A stretch of DNA of 16,277 nucleotides from Chrysochromulina tobinii (Eukaryota > Haptophyta > Prymnesiales > Chrysochromulinaceae): positions 1 to 16,277 of the forward strand of contig JWZX01002812.1 of NCBI GenBank assembly GCA_001275005.1, read 5' to 3'. Positions within the stretch are counted from its first letter, which is position 1. The number at the start of each line of letters is the position of its first letter. The notes beneath the pieces were generated by a model. The model did not search any database and had not been told where the DNA came from. It was given only the letters and a program-made list of their open reading frames with translations. This document shows positions 1-7,517 of the stretch, in pieces. The position numbers were made by a program, and so were the translations under genes.

Positions 1-283
1 CCCCCCCCCCACGGCGAAAAGCAAAAAAGCGCTGCGCCGAGCCTGAATTTCTGTACTGAATGTGTTCCGCTTTGAGCTCCCTTGTTTACGATTAGAATGA
101 ACACACACAAAGGTGTCACCGGGTGTCATCAGTCAGATGAACCTCGGACCGTAAGGCCGTTATACTTGTGGGGTCCGGACGTAGGGGGATCGGGAATGGG
201 GGGGTTCCTATCGTGTTTGGGGGGGGTTCCTATGAGATACGTATCATGAAGTATCTTGATGTATCGTGCGTGTATCCTTCAGA

Positions 284-303
284 ATACATGTAATTACATG
301 TAT
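284..303. repeat. Perfect 20-bp AT-rich palindrome
   Basis: ATACATGTAA is followed directly by its reverse complement, with no spacer. The arms stop matching at 283/304. It could extrude as a cruciform or bind a dimeric protein, but no neighbouring gene gives it a role. Confidence 0.85.
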
Positions 304-612
304 AATTGACACGGTCACCAGCTTTAACACCAGCTCACCACTCAGCACTCTGTCGATGAGGCAGGAGCTTGTCCCAATCCCCAGGCCCTTGTACATTACT
401 ACATACTACTTGTACAGGCACTTGATGCCCTTGATTGACAATGCACAAATCTGGAAGTTGCAATTTCATACTGGAGCCACAGCCCAAAGCCCCAAACCCC
501 AAAGGTAGGGCGAGTGCCACACCATGTGATCGTGTTTTCGTGTAGTACGCGGTGACCGGGTGACGCTGGATGTCCACGTTCGATTCTGAAAGTTTTGATT
601 TAGTACTCAATG

Positions 613-645
613 GGAGAGCATCCTACATGTACGGTAGGACTCTCC
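613..645. repeat. Inverted repeat, 12-bp stem with a 2-base bulge
   Basis: GGAGAG (613-618) pairs with CTCTCC (640-645) and TCCTAC (621-626) pairs with GTAGGA (634-639). This leaves a CA bulge and a 7-base loop. No T-run follows and no gene ends nearby, so it is described only as structure. Confidence 0.75.
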
Positions 646-651
646 TGGCTC

Positions 652-674
652 GGTTCAGTTCAGTTCAGTTCAGT
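652..674 (+). repeat. GTTCA pentanucleotide microsatellite
   Basis: Four head-to-tail GTTCA units follow the hairpin at 613-645. This is a simple repeat with no associated gene. Confidence 0.85.
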
Positions 675-1519
675 GTTTTTGGAGATCAGTGATACGTCTC
701 CACCCATTTACATGATCACCGGGGATCCCCATGCCCCGCTTCGCGCTTCTCGAGCGGTATACACACCCCGGGGCGATACACACGCCCCGGATATGAAACC
801 ACCGTAGTTGCATGAAACCACCGCGCTTTCTTGCGCGGGCACCAGAGGGGTACGTAGCGTTCGAGATACAGTGGCCACGAGAGTGACCCGATAGATCCGT
901 CGCCGTCGGCTCTGCCTGACAACCAACCAGTGCTCGTACTCAGTTATAACCATGCTCTATAAGCCCTCCATACCCAAGCTCATCACAACGTGAACAACAA
1001 TAACGGCTGCTGAACATTTACGACAACTGCCATAGTGCATTGTTGGCATATCCCGTGGCGAAGATTCTTTCTCAGTGCCAATGATTGACGATGCACGCCG
1101 CGCGCCCATCTTACTTTTCGATGGAGGTAATGTGCGATGTCCCGTGTAAGCGACGAAAGGGCGAGGGGCGAATGTGGAGACCCTCGCAGTGGGGGGGATG
1201 ATGCGGGAGGGGAGCGTGCGGCGCCGCACAACCACTAGATCATAATCTCGGCCGGGCCGGCGTGGTGGATTAGGATTACACGAATTACAATTAGTAAATA
1301 TTAAGTTTGAAGCACCGTGTAGCTCAATTTGAACGGTTCGAACACGAACTTTGAATTACTTTGAAGTGCTCGAGCAATACTCGAGCAACTCGTAGCAGGG
1401 TAAGTAAGAGCAAGGGAGTAATAGATATGACCCGAGTACTAATATGCGAGCGATCTCGCCGGCTGCACGTCACGCTCTGCTTTAGCCTGAGCGGGACCGT
1501 AGCATCGGATGATCCTCTC

Positions 1520-2395
1520 TCACGGCGCCATCGTGTCACCAATGAAGGAGCTGAGGTCGTCGCCCGCCTGCGGCACCTCGCCACGGTGCACGCCGCCCAG
1601 GAGCACGACGAGATAGAAGCCCACGCCCACGATCGCGAAGATGCTCGGGAAGGTGATCAGCGGGTTGAGGTACCACGGCGGCCGCTCAGCCGTTGGGGAG
1701 AAGAGCCCGAAAATGTAGATCGACTTGGCCCAGTCGAGGAGACCCTCGAGGCCCTCGGCCTTGGTCGGCTTGGTGGCCATCTTGGACTTGTAAGCGGCCG
1801 AGATTGCGCCCGGAGTGCGCGCCGTGTCCACGTAGTCGTCCGCAAACGAGCGTCCTTCCTCGTCGCTCTGCTCAATCGCGAGCAACTCGACCTCGAAGCG
1901 GAGCGTCGCCGACGGCGGGATCATGGGCGGGATGCCCTTGGCGCCATAAGCGTACTGTGGCGAGCACGTGATCTCGCTCAGCTCGCCGACCTGCATCGAT
2001 GAGACGCCCACCTCCCAGCCTCCGATGACCTTACCCTCACCGAGGCTGAATTTGAATGTCTTGCCGCGGGCCCGCGACGAGTCGAAGACGGCACCCGTCT
2101 CCACGAGGCGGCCCACGTAGTGCACCTCGACCATCGCGCCGCGCGTCGGCCGCGCGCCCGCACCCGCGGCGAGCACCGTCTTGATGACGCCGCCGTCGCC
2201 GACAAGGTCGACGGTGTTTACCTTCGCAGGCGCAGCGCACCGTGGCTGCGGCATGGTGCGGTGCGCCAAGGCGGGTGCCGCCCGTCCACGGGTGTGTACC
2301 AGCGGGGCGCCGGCCGCGCGTGCAGATGAGAAGCCGCCGACGCAGTCGGTGACGGCGGCAATGAGCAGCGCACTCAGGAATCGCTGTGTCGCCAT
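1520..2395 (-). CDS. FKBP-type peptidyl-prolyl isomerase, probably plastid-targeted, with a C-terminal membrane segment
   Basis: This 291-residue protein should catalyse cis-trans isomerisation of peptidyl-prolyl bonds. The FKBP domain spans about residues 63-175 and keeps the family landmarks: VHYVG, FDSS, the GKVIGGWEVG segment with the pocket Trp, QYAYG, and IPPMIPPSATLRFEVEL. Residues 1-30 are hydrophobic with small residues and a Phe in VGGFSS, followed by an Arg/Ala-rich stretch. This resembles the bipartite leader of secondary plastids. Residues about 246-268 form one transmembrane segment, with a roughly 23-residue tail after it. I start at the ATG whose first base is 2395 because the leader begins there. 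An in-frame ATG at 2452 would add 19 basic residues, and the frame stays open to 2908 across the neighbouring gene, which I treat as chance. It is transcribed divergently from the XAP5-like gene. Thylakoid or envelope location is inferred. Confidence 0.93.
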   Translation of the reverse strand: MATQRFLSALLIAAVTDCVGGFSSARAAGAPLVHTRGRAAPALAHRTMPQPRCAAPAKVNTVDLVGDGGVIKTVLAAGAGARPTRGAMVEVHYVGRLVETGAVFDSSRARGKTFKFSLGEGKVIGGWEVGVSSMQVGELSEITCSPQYAYGAKGIPPMIPPSATLRFEVELLAIEQSDEEGRSFADDYVDTARTPGAISAAYKSKMATKPTKAEGLEGLLDWAKSIYIFGLFSPTAERPPWYLNPLITFPSIFAIVGVGFYLVVLLGGVHRGEVPQAGDDLSSFIGDTMAP

Positions 2396-2557
2396 CGCAG
2401 TCCGTGAACGAGTGAGTTGACGAGTGAATCGAGAAGATCTACGGGTCGCCATTGCGAATCTCGCTGGGCTTTCCACTTTGAAAATGGTCAGCAGGCTTGT
2501 GAAAGATGTGTGAACTCGCGAGTTTTGACGAAGACTGGCGAGACAAGTGGGGTCACG
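2396..2557. promoter_or_regulatory. Divergent promoter between the FKBP and XAP5-like genes
   Basis: Only 162 bases separate the two start codons, so both promoters and 5' leaders must lie here or overlap the genes. The clearest element is the perfect 12-bp palindrome AACTCGCGAGTT (2513-2524), upstream of the plus-strand start. I see no TATA box. Its role as a regulatory site is inferred. Confidence 0.5.
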
Positions 2558-3076
2558 ATGGCGGGCCAGCCTCTCGGTGGCTACGTTGGCTCCGAAAAGG
2601 CGGCGGCCATCAGGCACCTTGAGAAAAAGCGAGATGCCCTGTTCGAGCAGAGCGCCGAGGAGCGTCGGCGCCTCGAGAGCGAGACGGCCGCCTACAGGCT
2701 CAAGGGCACGGCAGACAAATTCTCGTCTGCGAGCAACGCTGCGGACGTGTCGCTTCAGCAGGCCACTGTCGGCCTCGTCAGCAAGAGCGACTTCGCGCGC
2801 ATCAGAGAGCGCATCGAGGGTGGTGCGTCCGCTGCTGCGGCTGACGCCAACCCGTCCACCGCAGCCACGCCGACAGAGGCTGCTGAGAAGAAGAAGAAGG
2901 CCCATCAAGGCGTGTTGTCCTTCGCCTTCGAGGAGGACGGAGACGACGCGGACGGTGGGAGCGCCGTGGCTCTGCCACCCCCTAAGAAGCCCAAGCCTGC
3001 GGTCGCGGCCTCAGCCGAGGCAGACGCGACTGCCGTGGCCCAAACAGCCCCGAGCCCCCCACATGATAGGAGGTAG
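2558..3076 (+). CDS. XAP5/FAM50 N-terminal protein lacking the XAP5 C-terminal domain
   Basis: This 172-residue protein matches the N-terminal part of the nuclear XAP5/FAM50 family. Matching blocks are GYVGSEKAAAIRHLEKKRD near the start, FSSASNAADVSLQQATVGLV in the middle (the family has a KFSAHYDAVE...STVGLV block), and GVLSFAFEEDGDD (family SSLSF followed by an acidic run). The segment between is basic and coiled-coil-like; the tail is Pro/Lys/Ala-rich. Known members are about 340 residues and end in a conserved XAP5 domain. Here the frame stops at 3076, only 212 bases before the stop of the convergent PEBP gene, so no room remains for that domain. A GGTAGT near 3072 could be a 5' splice site but nothing XAP5-like follows. 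I start at 2558; the frame extends upstream to 2417 with unlike sequence. Family members act in splicing and transcription, and XAP5 regulates ciliary genes in Chlamydomonas. Confidence 0.75.
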   Translation: MAGQPLGGYVGSEKAAAIRHLEKKRDALFEQSAEERRRLESETAAYRLKGTADKFSSASNAADVSLQQATVGLVSKSDFARIRERIEGGASAAAADANPSTAATPTEAAEKKKKAHQGVLSFAFEEDGDDADGGSAVALPPPKKPKPAVAASAEADATAVAQTAPSPPHDRR

Positions 3077-3287
3077 TGTGCGCAAGGCTAACGAAATGAG
3101 GCCTCAAATGGCTAATGCTTAAAATGTCCTAATGCGTCGTGACCACTGACGCGACGTCATAGCCGTCTCTAAAGAAAAATCCAAACAGATTCGCGTCGCG
3201 CTCGCTCCATTGGCTCGCTCTCGTCCGGGTTGACTAAAAGGGACTGGGCGACGGATTTCAAAGGACTAGCAGCCGTCACGTCACTCG
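3077..3287. other. Convergent 3' flank between the XAP5-like and PEBP genes
   Basis: These 211 bases hold the 3' ends of two convergent genes. It is richer in A/T than the genes around it. I find no coding similarity to the missing XAP5 domain in any frame and no obvious polyadenylation signal. Confidence 0.5.
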
Positions 3288-4148
3288 TCAGAGCTCCTCC
3301 TTGCCCTTGGCCGCCGCTGGCTTGGATCGCTCGACGTGGGCGACCAAGTGGCTCACCTTGGCGAGCGACTCGGTATCGCGCACGTGCCACCACGGCTGCG
3401 CCCCAAACTTGCCGTCGCCCGCATCGTGGTACGTTTCGAAAAAGTTCATCGCGATTTGGAGGCCCAGCCGGTGGCGTGCTGCGAAGTCACGCGCCTTGTA
3501 GCGCGCGCGGCCGGCGCTCACGCCCGCTGCAATGCGCACGTCCTCGGGCTGCAGCACGAGCGGCCCGTGCGGCTGCTCCCATAAGATGAAGATCACGCGG
3601 TGCTCGCGTAGGCACAGTCGATCGCTCGCAGGGCATGGCTTCGGCGCAGGCGGTGAGTACTCGACCAGCGTGGTGCCCTTGGCCGTCGCGTTGCCTGGGA
3701 TGTCGTAGACGAGCCAGTGCACCCACTCGCCATCGCTCGGCGCGTCGCGGAAGGGCACGTCAGGGTCCACCATTAGCAGGGTGTGCAGCGTCGTTGGCCC
3801 ACGGTCAGGCTCGAGGGCAAAAGCCACCGCGGGCGCGCGCGCGACAGCGGAAGGCGACAGCGGCTTGCCGTACTCGACATCAACGCCACCATTGCCGACC
3901 GCTGCCGACGCGTACGTAAGATTGAGGTCGCACATGGAGACGAACGAGCCGATGACGTCAGGAATCACCTCCGAGTACTGGAAGTGTGAGTACGGCCAAT
4001 TGTAGTCGCGCGGGTCGTGCTCAGGGTACGGGCAGCACGCGGGATCGATGCGGTCGTCCCACGGATCGTCGGGGTGCGCCGGCAGCACGCTCGCGGGCAG
4101 CAGCAGCAGTAGCTGCAGCACGATAGGCGACGCCGACGTGAAGCGCAT
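3288..4148 (-). CDS. PEBP (phosphatidylethanolamine-binding) family protein with signal peptide and KEEL tail
   Basis: This is a 286-residue protein of the PEBP/RKIP/FT fold, whose members bind anionic ligands and act in signalling or protease inhibition. Residues 1-24 form a classical signal peptide (leucine-rich core, then LPA). The family signature segments are present: TLLMVDPDVPF (about 123-133, the DPDxP motif), EWVHWLVYDIPGN (141-153, the HW...NIPG motif), REHRVIFILWEQ (181-192, replacing GxHRY) and FAARHRLGLQIAMNFFETY (222-240). Several Cys before and between motifs would fit an oxidising compartment. The last four residues are KEEL, close to KDEL, which suggests retention in the ER rather than secretion. 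The usual GxHR glycine is replaced by Glu. The gene is divergent from GH76 with a 199-base gap. Family assignment is firm; ligand and role are unknown. Confidence 0.9.
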   Translation of the reverse strand: MRFTSASPIVLQLLLLLPASVLPAHPDDPWDDRIDPACCPYPEHDPRDYNWPYSHFQYSEVIPDVIGSFVSMCDLNLTYASAAVGNGGVDVEYGKPLSPSAVARAPAVAFALEPDRGPTTLHTLLMVDPDVPFRDAPSDGEWVHWLVYDIPGNATAKGTTLVEYSPPAPKPCPASDRLCLREHRVIFILWEQPHGPLVLQPEDVRIAAGVSAGRARYKARDFAARHRLGLQIAMNFFETYHDAGDGKFGAQPWWHVRDTESLAKVSHLVAHVERSKPAAAKGKEEL

Positions 4149-4347
4149 AGGGGCGAGCGCGCCGTGTTGTGAATGAGGTGAATATTATTTCTCCGTGTGT
4201 CTCATTTCGAGAGTCCTGTGTTGCCGTTGTCGTGTGGTGTGTTGGGTAGTGTACGGTACCGGTAAAAAGACACCGGGGGGAGCCGGGACACACACGGGAC
4301 ACACGGGACACGCGGACGGTACCGGTATGTTTTCATAATGTGTGTGA
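4149..4347. promoter_or_regulatory. Divergent promoter between PEBP and GH76 with paired ACGGTACCGGTA motifs
   Basis: This 199-base spacer separates two divergent start codons. The same 12-mer, ACGGTACCGGTA, occurs at 4253-4264 and 4316-4327. Between the copies lie repeats of the form CGGGACACA (about 4285-4312). The second copy ends on the A of an ATG at 4327 that opens a three-codon frame ending at 4338. Another ATG at 4338 is out of frame with GH76. If the message starts upstream of 4327, translation of GH76 would face these upstream starts. Regulatory meaning is inferred. Confidence 0.5.
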
Positions 4348-5541
4348 ATGAACGGGCCCATGCTGGTCGCAATCATGTTGATCGGGTTCGTGAGCGCCAT
4401 GCCCATGGCACAGGCGAGCGTAACATGTCAGACCGTGGACATCAACGACACCAAGTCGCTCAATGACGCCTTTCAAGCCGCCATCAACACGTTGCTACTC
4501 TCCGTTGATCCGACTCGGTCGTCATCGCTTCCCAAAGATGTCCAATGGTGGGTAGCTGCCAACGCTTGGACGGCGGTGACACTCAAGGATAGGCGCGGGG
4601 GCGACGAGCAGAATCGAAAGACGATCGAAGCTGTGTTTGCGCGCGCCCTCAACTACTCTTCGCCCACGTTTGAGCTCAACAGTTTCAACGACGACCAGGC
4701 CTGGTGGGCTCTGTGGGCATGCGAGGCGGCGAGAACCTACGGGGATGCGTCCCAAGGGTGGCTCGCGGCTGCCAAGGGTGCGTGGATGACCATCCAGCAG
4801 ACGTGGACGGATGAGTGTGGGGGTGGCGTTCCCTGGGACCGATCGCAGCCACCCGGGCAGGGTAAGAAGGCGATCCCGAATGGGCTTCTGCTGCTCCTCT
4901 CGTCCAAGCTGCATGCACTCACCGGCGAGAGCCAATACCTCGAGATGGCCACGCGCGTCTGGGGGTGGCTCAGTGGCAGCGGCCTCGTCCGCTCAGATGG
5001 CCTCGTCGCGGATTCGACCCAGTGCAACAAGCCGACCTACGAGCCGAGCTGTTACGCGAACATCTCGTGGGCCACGTACAGCTACAACACGGGCGTCGTG
5101 ATCAGTGCGCTCACCGAGCTGTACCGCAACACGAAGAATGGGACATACCTGGCGGCGGCGAGCACCATGGCCCAGGCCGCCGTCACGAGCAGCGCCTTCC
5201 TCGATCCATCAGGCGCGATCCGCGAGGGGTGCAACTGCGGCCAATCGGGGCAGCAGTGCTGCGAGTCTTGTGGGGCTCCTTTTCCGGCGTGCGGGGATGG
5301 CGTCGAGTTCCGAGGGCCGTACGTCCGGGGGCTGAGTGATCTCTACCAGGTCGAGCCGCTCCCGCAGATCAAGGAGCTCATACAACGCAGCCTGCGCGGC
5401 GCGCTCGCGTACGAGTGTACGAGCTCCTGGCAGCTGGGGCCGCACTGGTATGACTTCGACGAGTGGACCCCGACCACCTCGTCCCAAATCCCCGCCCTCG
5501 AGCTCTTCGCGGCGAACTGCGCCGTCCTAATAGCTACATGA
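4348..5541 (+). CDS. Secreted glycoside hydrolase family 76 (alpha-1,6-mannanase-type) protein
   Basis: This 397-residue protein is expected to cleave alpha-1,6-mannan or a related glycan; members act outside the cell or in cell-wall assembly. Residues 1-24 are a signal peptide (MLVAIMLIGF core, cleavage near AQA-S). The (alpha/alpha)6-barrel motifs appear in order: FNDDQAWWALWACEAARTYGD (113-133) carrying the Asp-Asp pair (115-116) that matches the catalytic pair, DECGGGVPWD (155-164), NGLLLLLSSKLHALTG (178-193), SYNTGVVISALTELYR (245-260) and FRGPYVRGLSDLY (321-333). A Cys-rich insert (about 295-315, seven Cys) is probably disulphide-bonded. Length is normal for a single-domain member. I start at 4348, the first in-frame ATG; Met5 is an alternative. 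Its partner across the divergent promoter also enters the secretory route. Substrate is inferred from family only. Confidence 0.93.
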   Translation: MNGPMLVAIMLIGFVSAMPMAQASVTCQTVDINDTKSLNDAFQAAINTLLLSVDPTRSSSLPKDVQWWVAANAWTAVTLKDRRGGDEQNRKTIEAVFARALNYSSPTFELNSFNDDQAWWALWACEAARTYGDASQGWLAAAKGAWMTIQQTWTDECGGGVPWDRSQPPGQGKKAIPNGLLLLLSSKLHALTGESQYLEMATRVWGWLSGSGLVRSDGLVADSTQCNKPTYEPSCYANISWATYSYNTGVVISALTELYRNTKNGTYLAAASTMAQAAVTSSAFLDPSGAIREGCNCGQSGQQCCESCGAPFPACGDGVEFRGPYVRGLSDLYQVEPLPQIKELIQRSLRGALAYECTSSWQLGPHWYDFDEWTPTTSSQIPALELFAANCAVLIAT

Positions 5542-6122
5542 CGCGAGCCGCGGCTCGCCAACCGACCTGGTCCAGGTTGTAACACCTGTGTGTTCTTGTT
5601 CGCCACCGACGACCGAGAGTTACGCGCTGGCGCCGATACGTCATACGATAGTGGATAGTACATAGTTACGATCGGGCCGCGACGGCGATCAACCCGCTCA
5701 TTTAACGCCGCGCGTCTATGCAGTGCGCGCGCATAGATTGAAATCTTGATTGAAATCAACCCGCGCCACGAGGCCCACACCGAGAACGGCCAGAACTTTC
5801 CTCGACTCCGTGACATCGAACGCGTTATATAATAATGACCATGCCGATGTATAGACGCATGATGCTACGTGTAGTCTTTCAACATGTAAAGCTTCAAAAG
5901 TTGACATGCATCTTGCATGCGGGGCCGGGGCAGGAGCAAGGACCTGGGGGCGAGACCAGTACAAAACATCAATGCGGACCTGCGGACGGGGCGGCATGCG
6001 AAAGACCTCCAATAGTATATCATGGTGGCTCAGGGCTCTGGAGCTCTCCACACGCGCGCCACGTAGTCGTCGCCCGCACCGACACGCACGTGTGCCACCG
6101 TTTCAGGTAGGGTTGCCCTAGC
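5542..6122. other. Convergent intergenic stretch between GH76 and the SAXO-like gene
   Basis: These 581 bases separate the stops of two convergent genes. The open frames on both strands are short, rich in Arg, Pro and Ser, and resemble no family. The only local landmark is the AT-rich TTATATAATAATG at about 5825-5837. I annotate nothing coding here. Confidence 0.55.
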
Positions 6123-7517
6123 TCAATGTGGCACCTCTGACAGGTCAGTGACCGAGCGCAGCGGCGGCGCCTTAGGCCCGGCGGACACGAAGGTAAGAGC
6201 AGTCTTCTTGCCGCCCTGGACGTAAGTGGCCGACGCATGCAGGGTCTTCTCGTTCTGCAGTTTCAGGATGACCTGCCAAATGAGGCAACCCGCGGCCATC
6301 AGCGGCCATCAGCGGCCATAAGTGGCAATCCGCGACAATCCGCGAGATCGCACCTCGATCTTGGGTATGCCCTGTGGACCTTTCTTGAGGCCAGCGAGCC
6401 GAAAGAAGCCAAGCACCACCCCATCTGGCCGGTCCTCTCGTTTGGTAACCACGACGATGTCGGCGGTGGTCTGCTCGTCAGCCGTGGTCGTGAACGTCTT
6501 CTGTGCGACCTGGGGCGCGGGCGCGCCCTGTTTGATCATCGGCTCGTAGTGTCCGCCGGTGCCCCCCTTCTTGTATGGTCCGCTCGCCACCTGCGGGTCG
6601 GTTGGTGGCACATGAGGTCGTGTGAAGTCCCGGCGCTCCCCGGTGAGCACACACTAGGGCAGGAGGCGGGTGGGCAGGAGGGGGGAGGGCGGTGGGGGCC
6701 AGACGGCGGCGGCAGCCATGGCGGCCATGGAGGAGGCCACGAATGCGGTCGCGTCGGCTCCCATGGCCACCCATCGCCCGCGGGGCAATCAAGGGCAATC
6801 AAGGGCCATCACCTGCAATCCGATGCCGCCCACGATGCCCTTTGGCAACGGAATGATCTCATAGGCCTGTCGGTACGTGGTCGTGTACTCCGGCCCCGCT
6901 GGCGTGACCTTGTAGGGCGGGCGCTCGTGCGCGGGGGCGGCGGGGGGCTGCGGTGGCGGGGGTCGGAAGGTCTCGCGCGACGTCGTCTCGGACTGGAATT
7001 TCGTCGGCTTGGTGGGATGCGGCCCCTCACCATGGTGAGGGTGCTTCGCTTGAGGCTTCCACTCGAGGAAGTCAGCGCGCTGGGTCGTCGTGCCGAGCGG
7101 CGCGTTGTTCGGCTTGAATGGGGGCGGCCTGCCGAATGCAGACTGCGGCCGCTGGTACGCATCGTCATTTGGCTTGCCCATAGTGTCGCGGCTGGTAGTT
7201 GAGACAGAGAACTTCGGCGCGAACATTGGCTGTGGGTATTTGGCGGCCGCGGACATGGGAGGGACCGCATTCTTGTGCTCCTTGTAGAACTCGCGGCTTG
7301 ACGTGGTCATCGGATAGCTCGGCACAGGTCGGTTCAGGTGGTTCACCTTCTCCTGATGCCGGACCCAGACCGGGTGAAGCGGGTAATTCTTCCGGTAGGT
7401 GGTCGTTGCAGTCTCCAGCTGCATGGGCGGCGCGATCATGATTTCTTTGCCTCGGAAAGCATTCGCGGACGACTCGGGGTCCCAGTACTCCCATGTGGGC
7501 GTGACGCCGGCGGGCAT
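6123..7517 (-). CDS. SAXO-like axonemal repeat protein fused to an Hsp70 substrate-binding domain (three exons)
   Basis: My spliced model is exon 1 7517-6813, exon 2 6653-6354, exon 3 6272-6123, all joined in phase 0, giving 384 residues. The N-terminal part repeats a Thr-Thr/Ser-x-Arg motif every 30-40 residues: TATTTYRKNY, MTTSSREFY, VSTTSRDTM, GTTTQRADF, SETTSRETF and YTTTYRQAY. The spacing and Pro-rich, tyrosine-bearing linkers resemble SAXO/FAM154 microtubule-stabilising proteins of cilia. Exon 2 plus exon 3 (about 272-364) read as the beta-sandwich substrate-binding domain of Hsp70: TFTTTADEQTTADIVV (Hsp70: FSTAADNQT), then LGFFRL (LGQFDL), GIPKIEV across the splice (GVPQIEV) and TLHASATYVQGGKKTALTF. 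No Hsp70 ATPase domain is present. A GTG-coded alternative at 7727 lacks support. The 3' site of intron 1 is less certain than intron 2, which restores the Hsp70 match exactly. Confidence 0.82.
6273..6353 (-). other. Intron 2 of the SAXO-like/Hsp70 gene (81 bp)
   Basis: On the minus strand this intron begins GTGCGATCTC after GAG and ends TTTGGCAG before GTC. Splicing restores KIE-VILKL, which matches the Hsp70 IEV junction. The interior (about 6291-6350) is a decamer array based on GGC(A/C)ATC plus three variable bases. It is 3n long but carries an in-frame stop. Confidence 0.8.
6654..6812 (-). other. Intron 1 of the SAXO-like/Hsp70 gene (159 bp)
   Basis: On the minus strand it starts GTGATGGCCC after CAG and ends in a long pyrimidine tract, then CCTAG. 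The 5' end carries about four decamer units of the GGC(A/C)ATC type (6785-6820) that run across the splice site into exon 1. The donor is well supported. The acceptor is chosen because it is the first AG after the pyrimidine tract and keeps the exon 2 frame. Confidence 0.65.

Larger units (their letters stand above)
1..1519. other. Gene-free stretch with short palindromes and simple repeats
   Basis: I find no convincing gene here on either strand: the open frames are short, overlap one another and resemble no family. It is visibly less GC-rich than the coding parts. It begins with ten C residues and holds two G-run plus TTCCTAT copies (about 195-230), a 20-bp perfect palindrome (284-303), a long imperfect hairpin (613-645), a GTTCA pentamer array (about 652-674), twin ATGAAACCACCG motifs (about 791-822) and a doubled CTCGAGCAA (about 1368-1388). 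The right end is the downstream flank of the FKBP gene. Promoters, small RNAs or poorly conserved exons cannot be excluded by eye. Confidence 0.6.

Noticed and set aside
1312-1343. tRNA-like fragments: GCACCGTGTAGCTCAATTTG followed by GGTTCGAAC
   Set aside because: The A-box-like and B-box-like pieces are only about 16 bases apart and no acceptor, anticodon or T stem can be drawn, so it is not a tRNA.
1361-2002. Plus-strand frame of 213 codons
   Set aside because: It is antisense to the FKBP gene over most of its length and is Arg/Glu-rich, a typical shadow in GC-rich DNA.
2396-2908. Upstream extension of the FKBP frame to 462 residues on the minus strand
   Set aside because: The added part lies antisense to the XAP5-like gene, is Arg/Leu-rich and unlike FKBP proteins, and the targeting leader begins at 2395.
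5716-6110. Short frames on both strands between GH76 and the SAXO-like gene
   Set aside because: They overlap each other, have no recognisable motif and lie in a convergent 3' gap.
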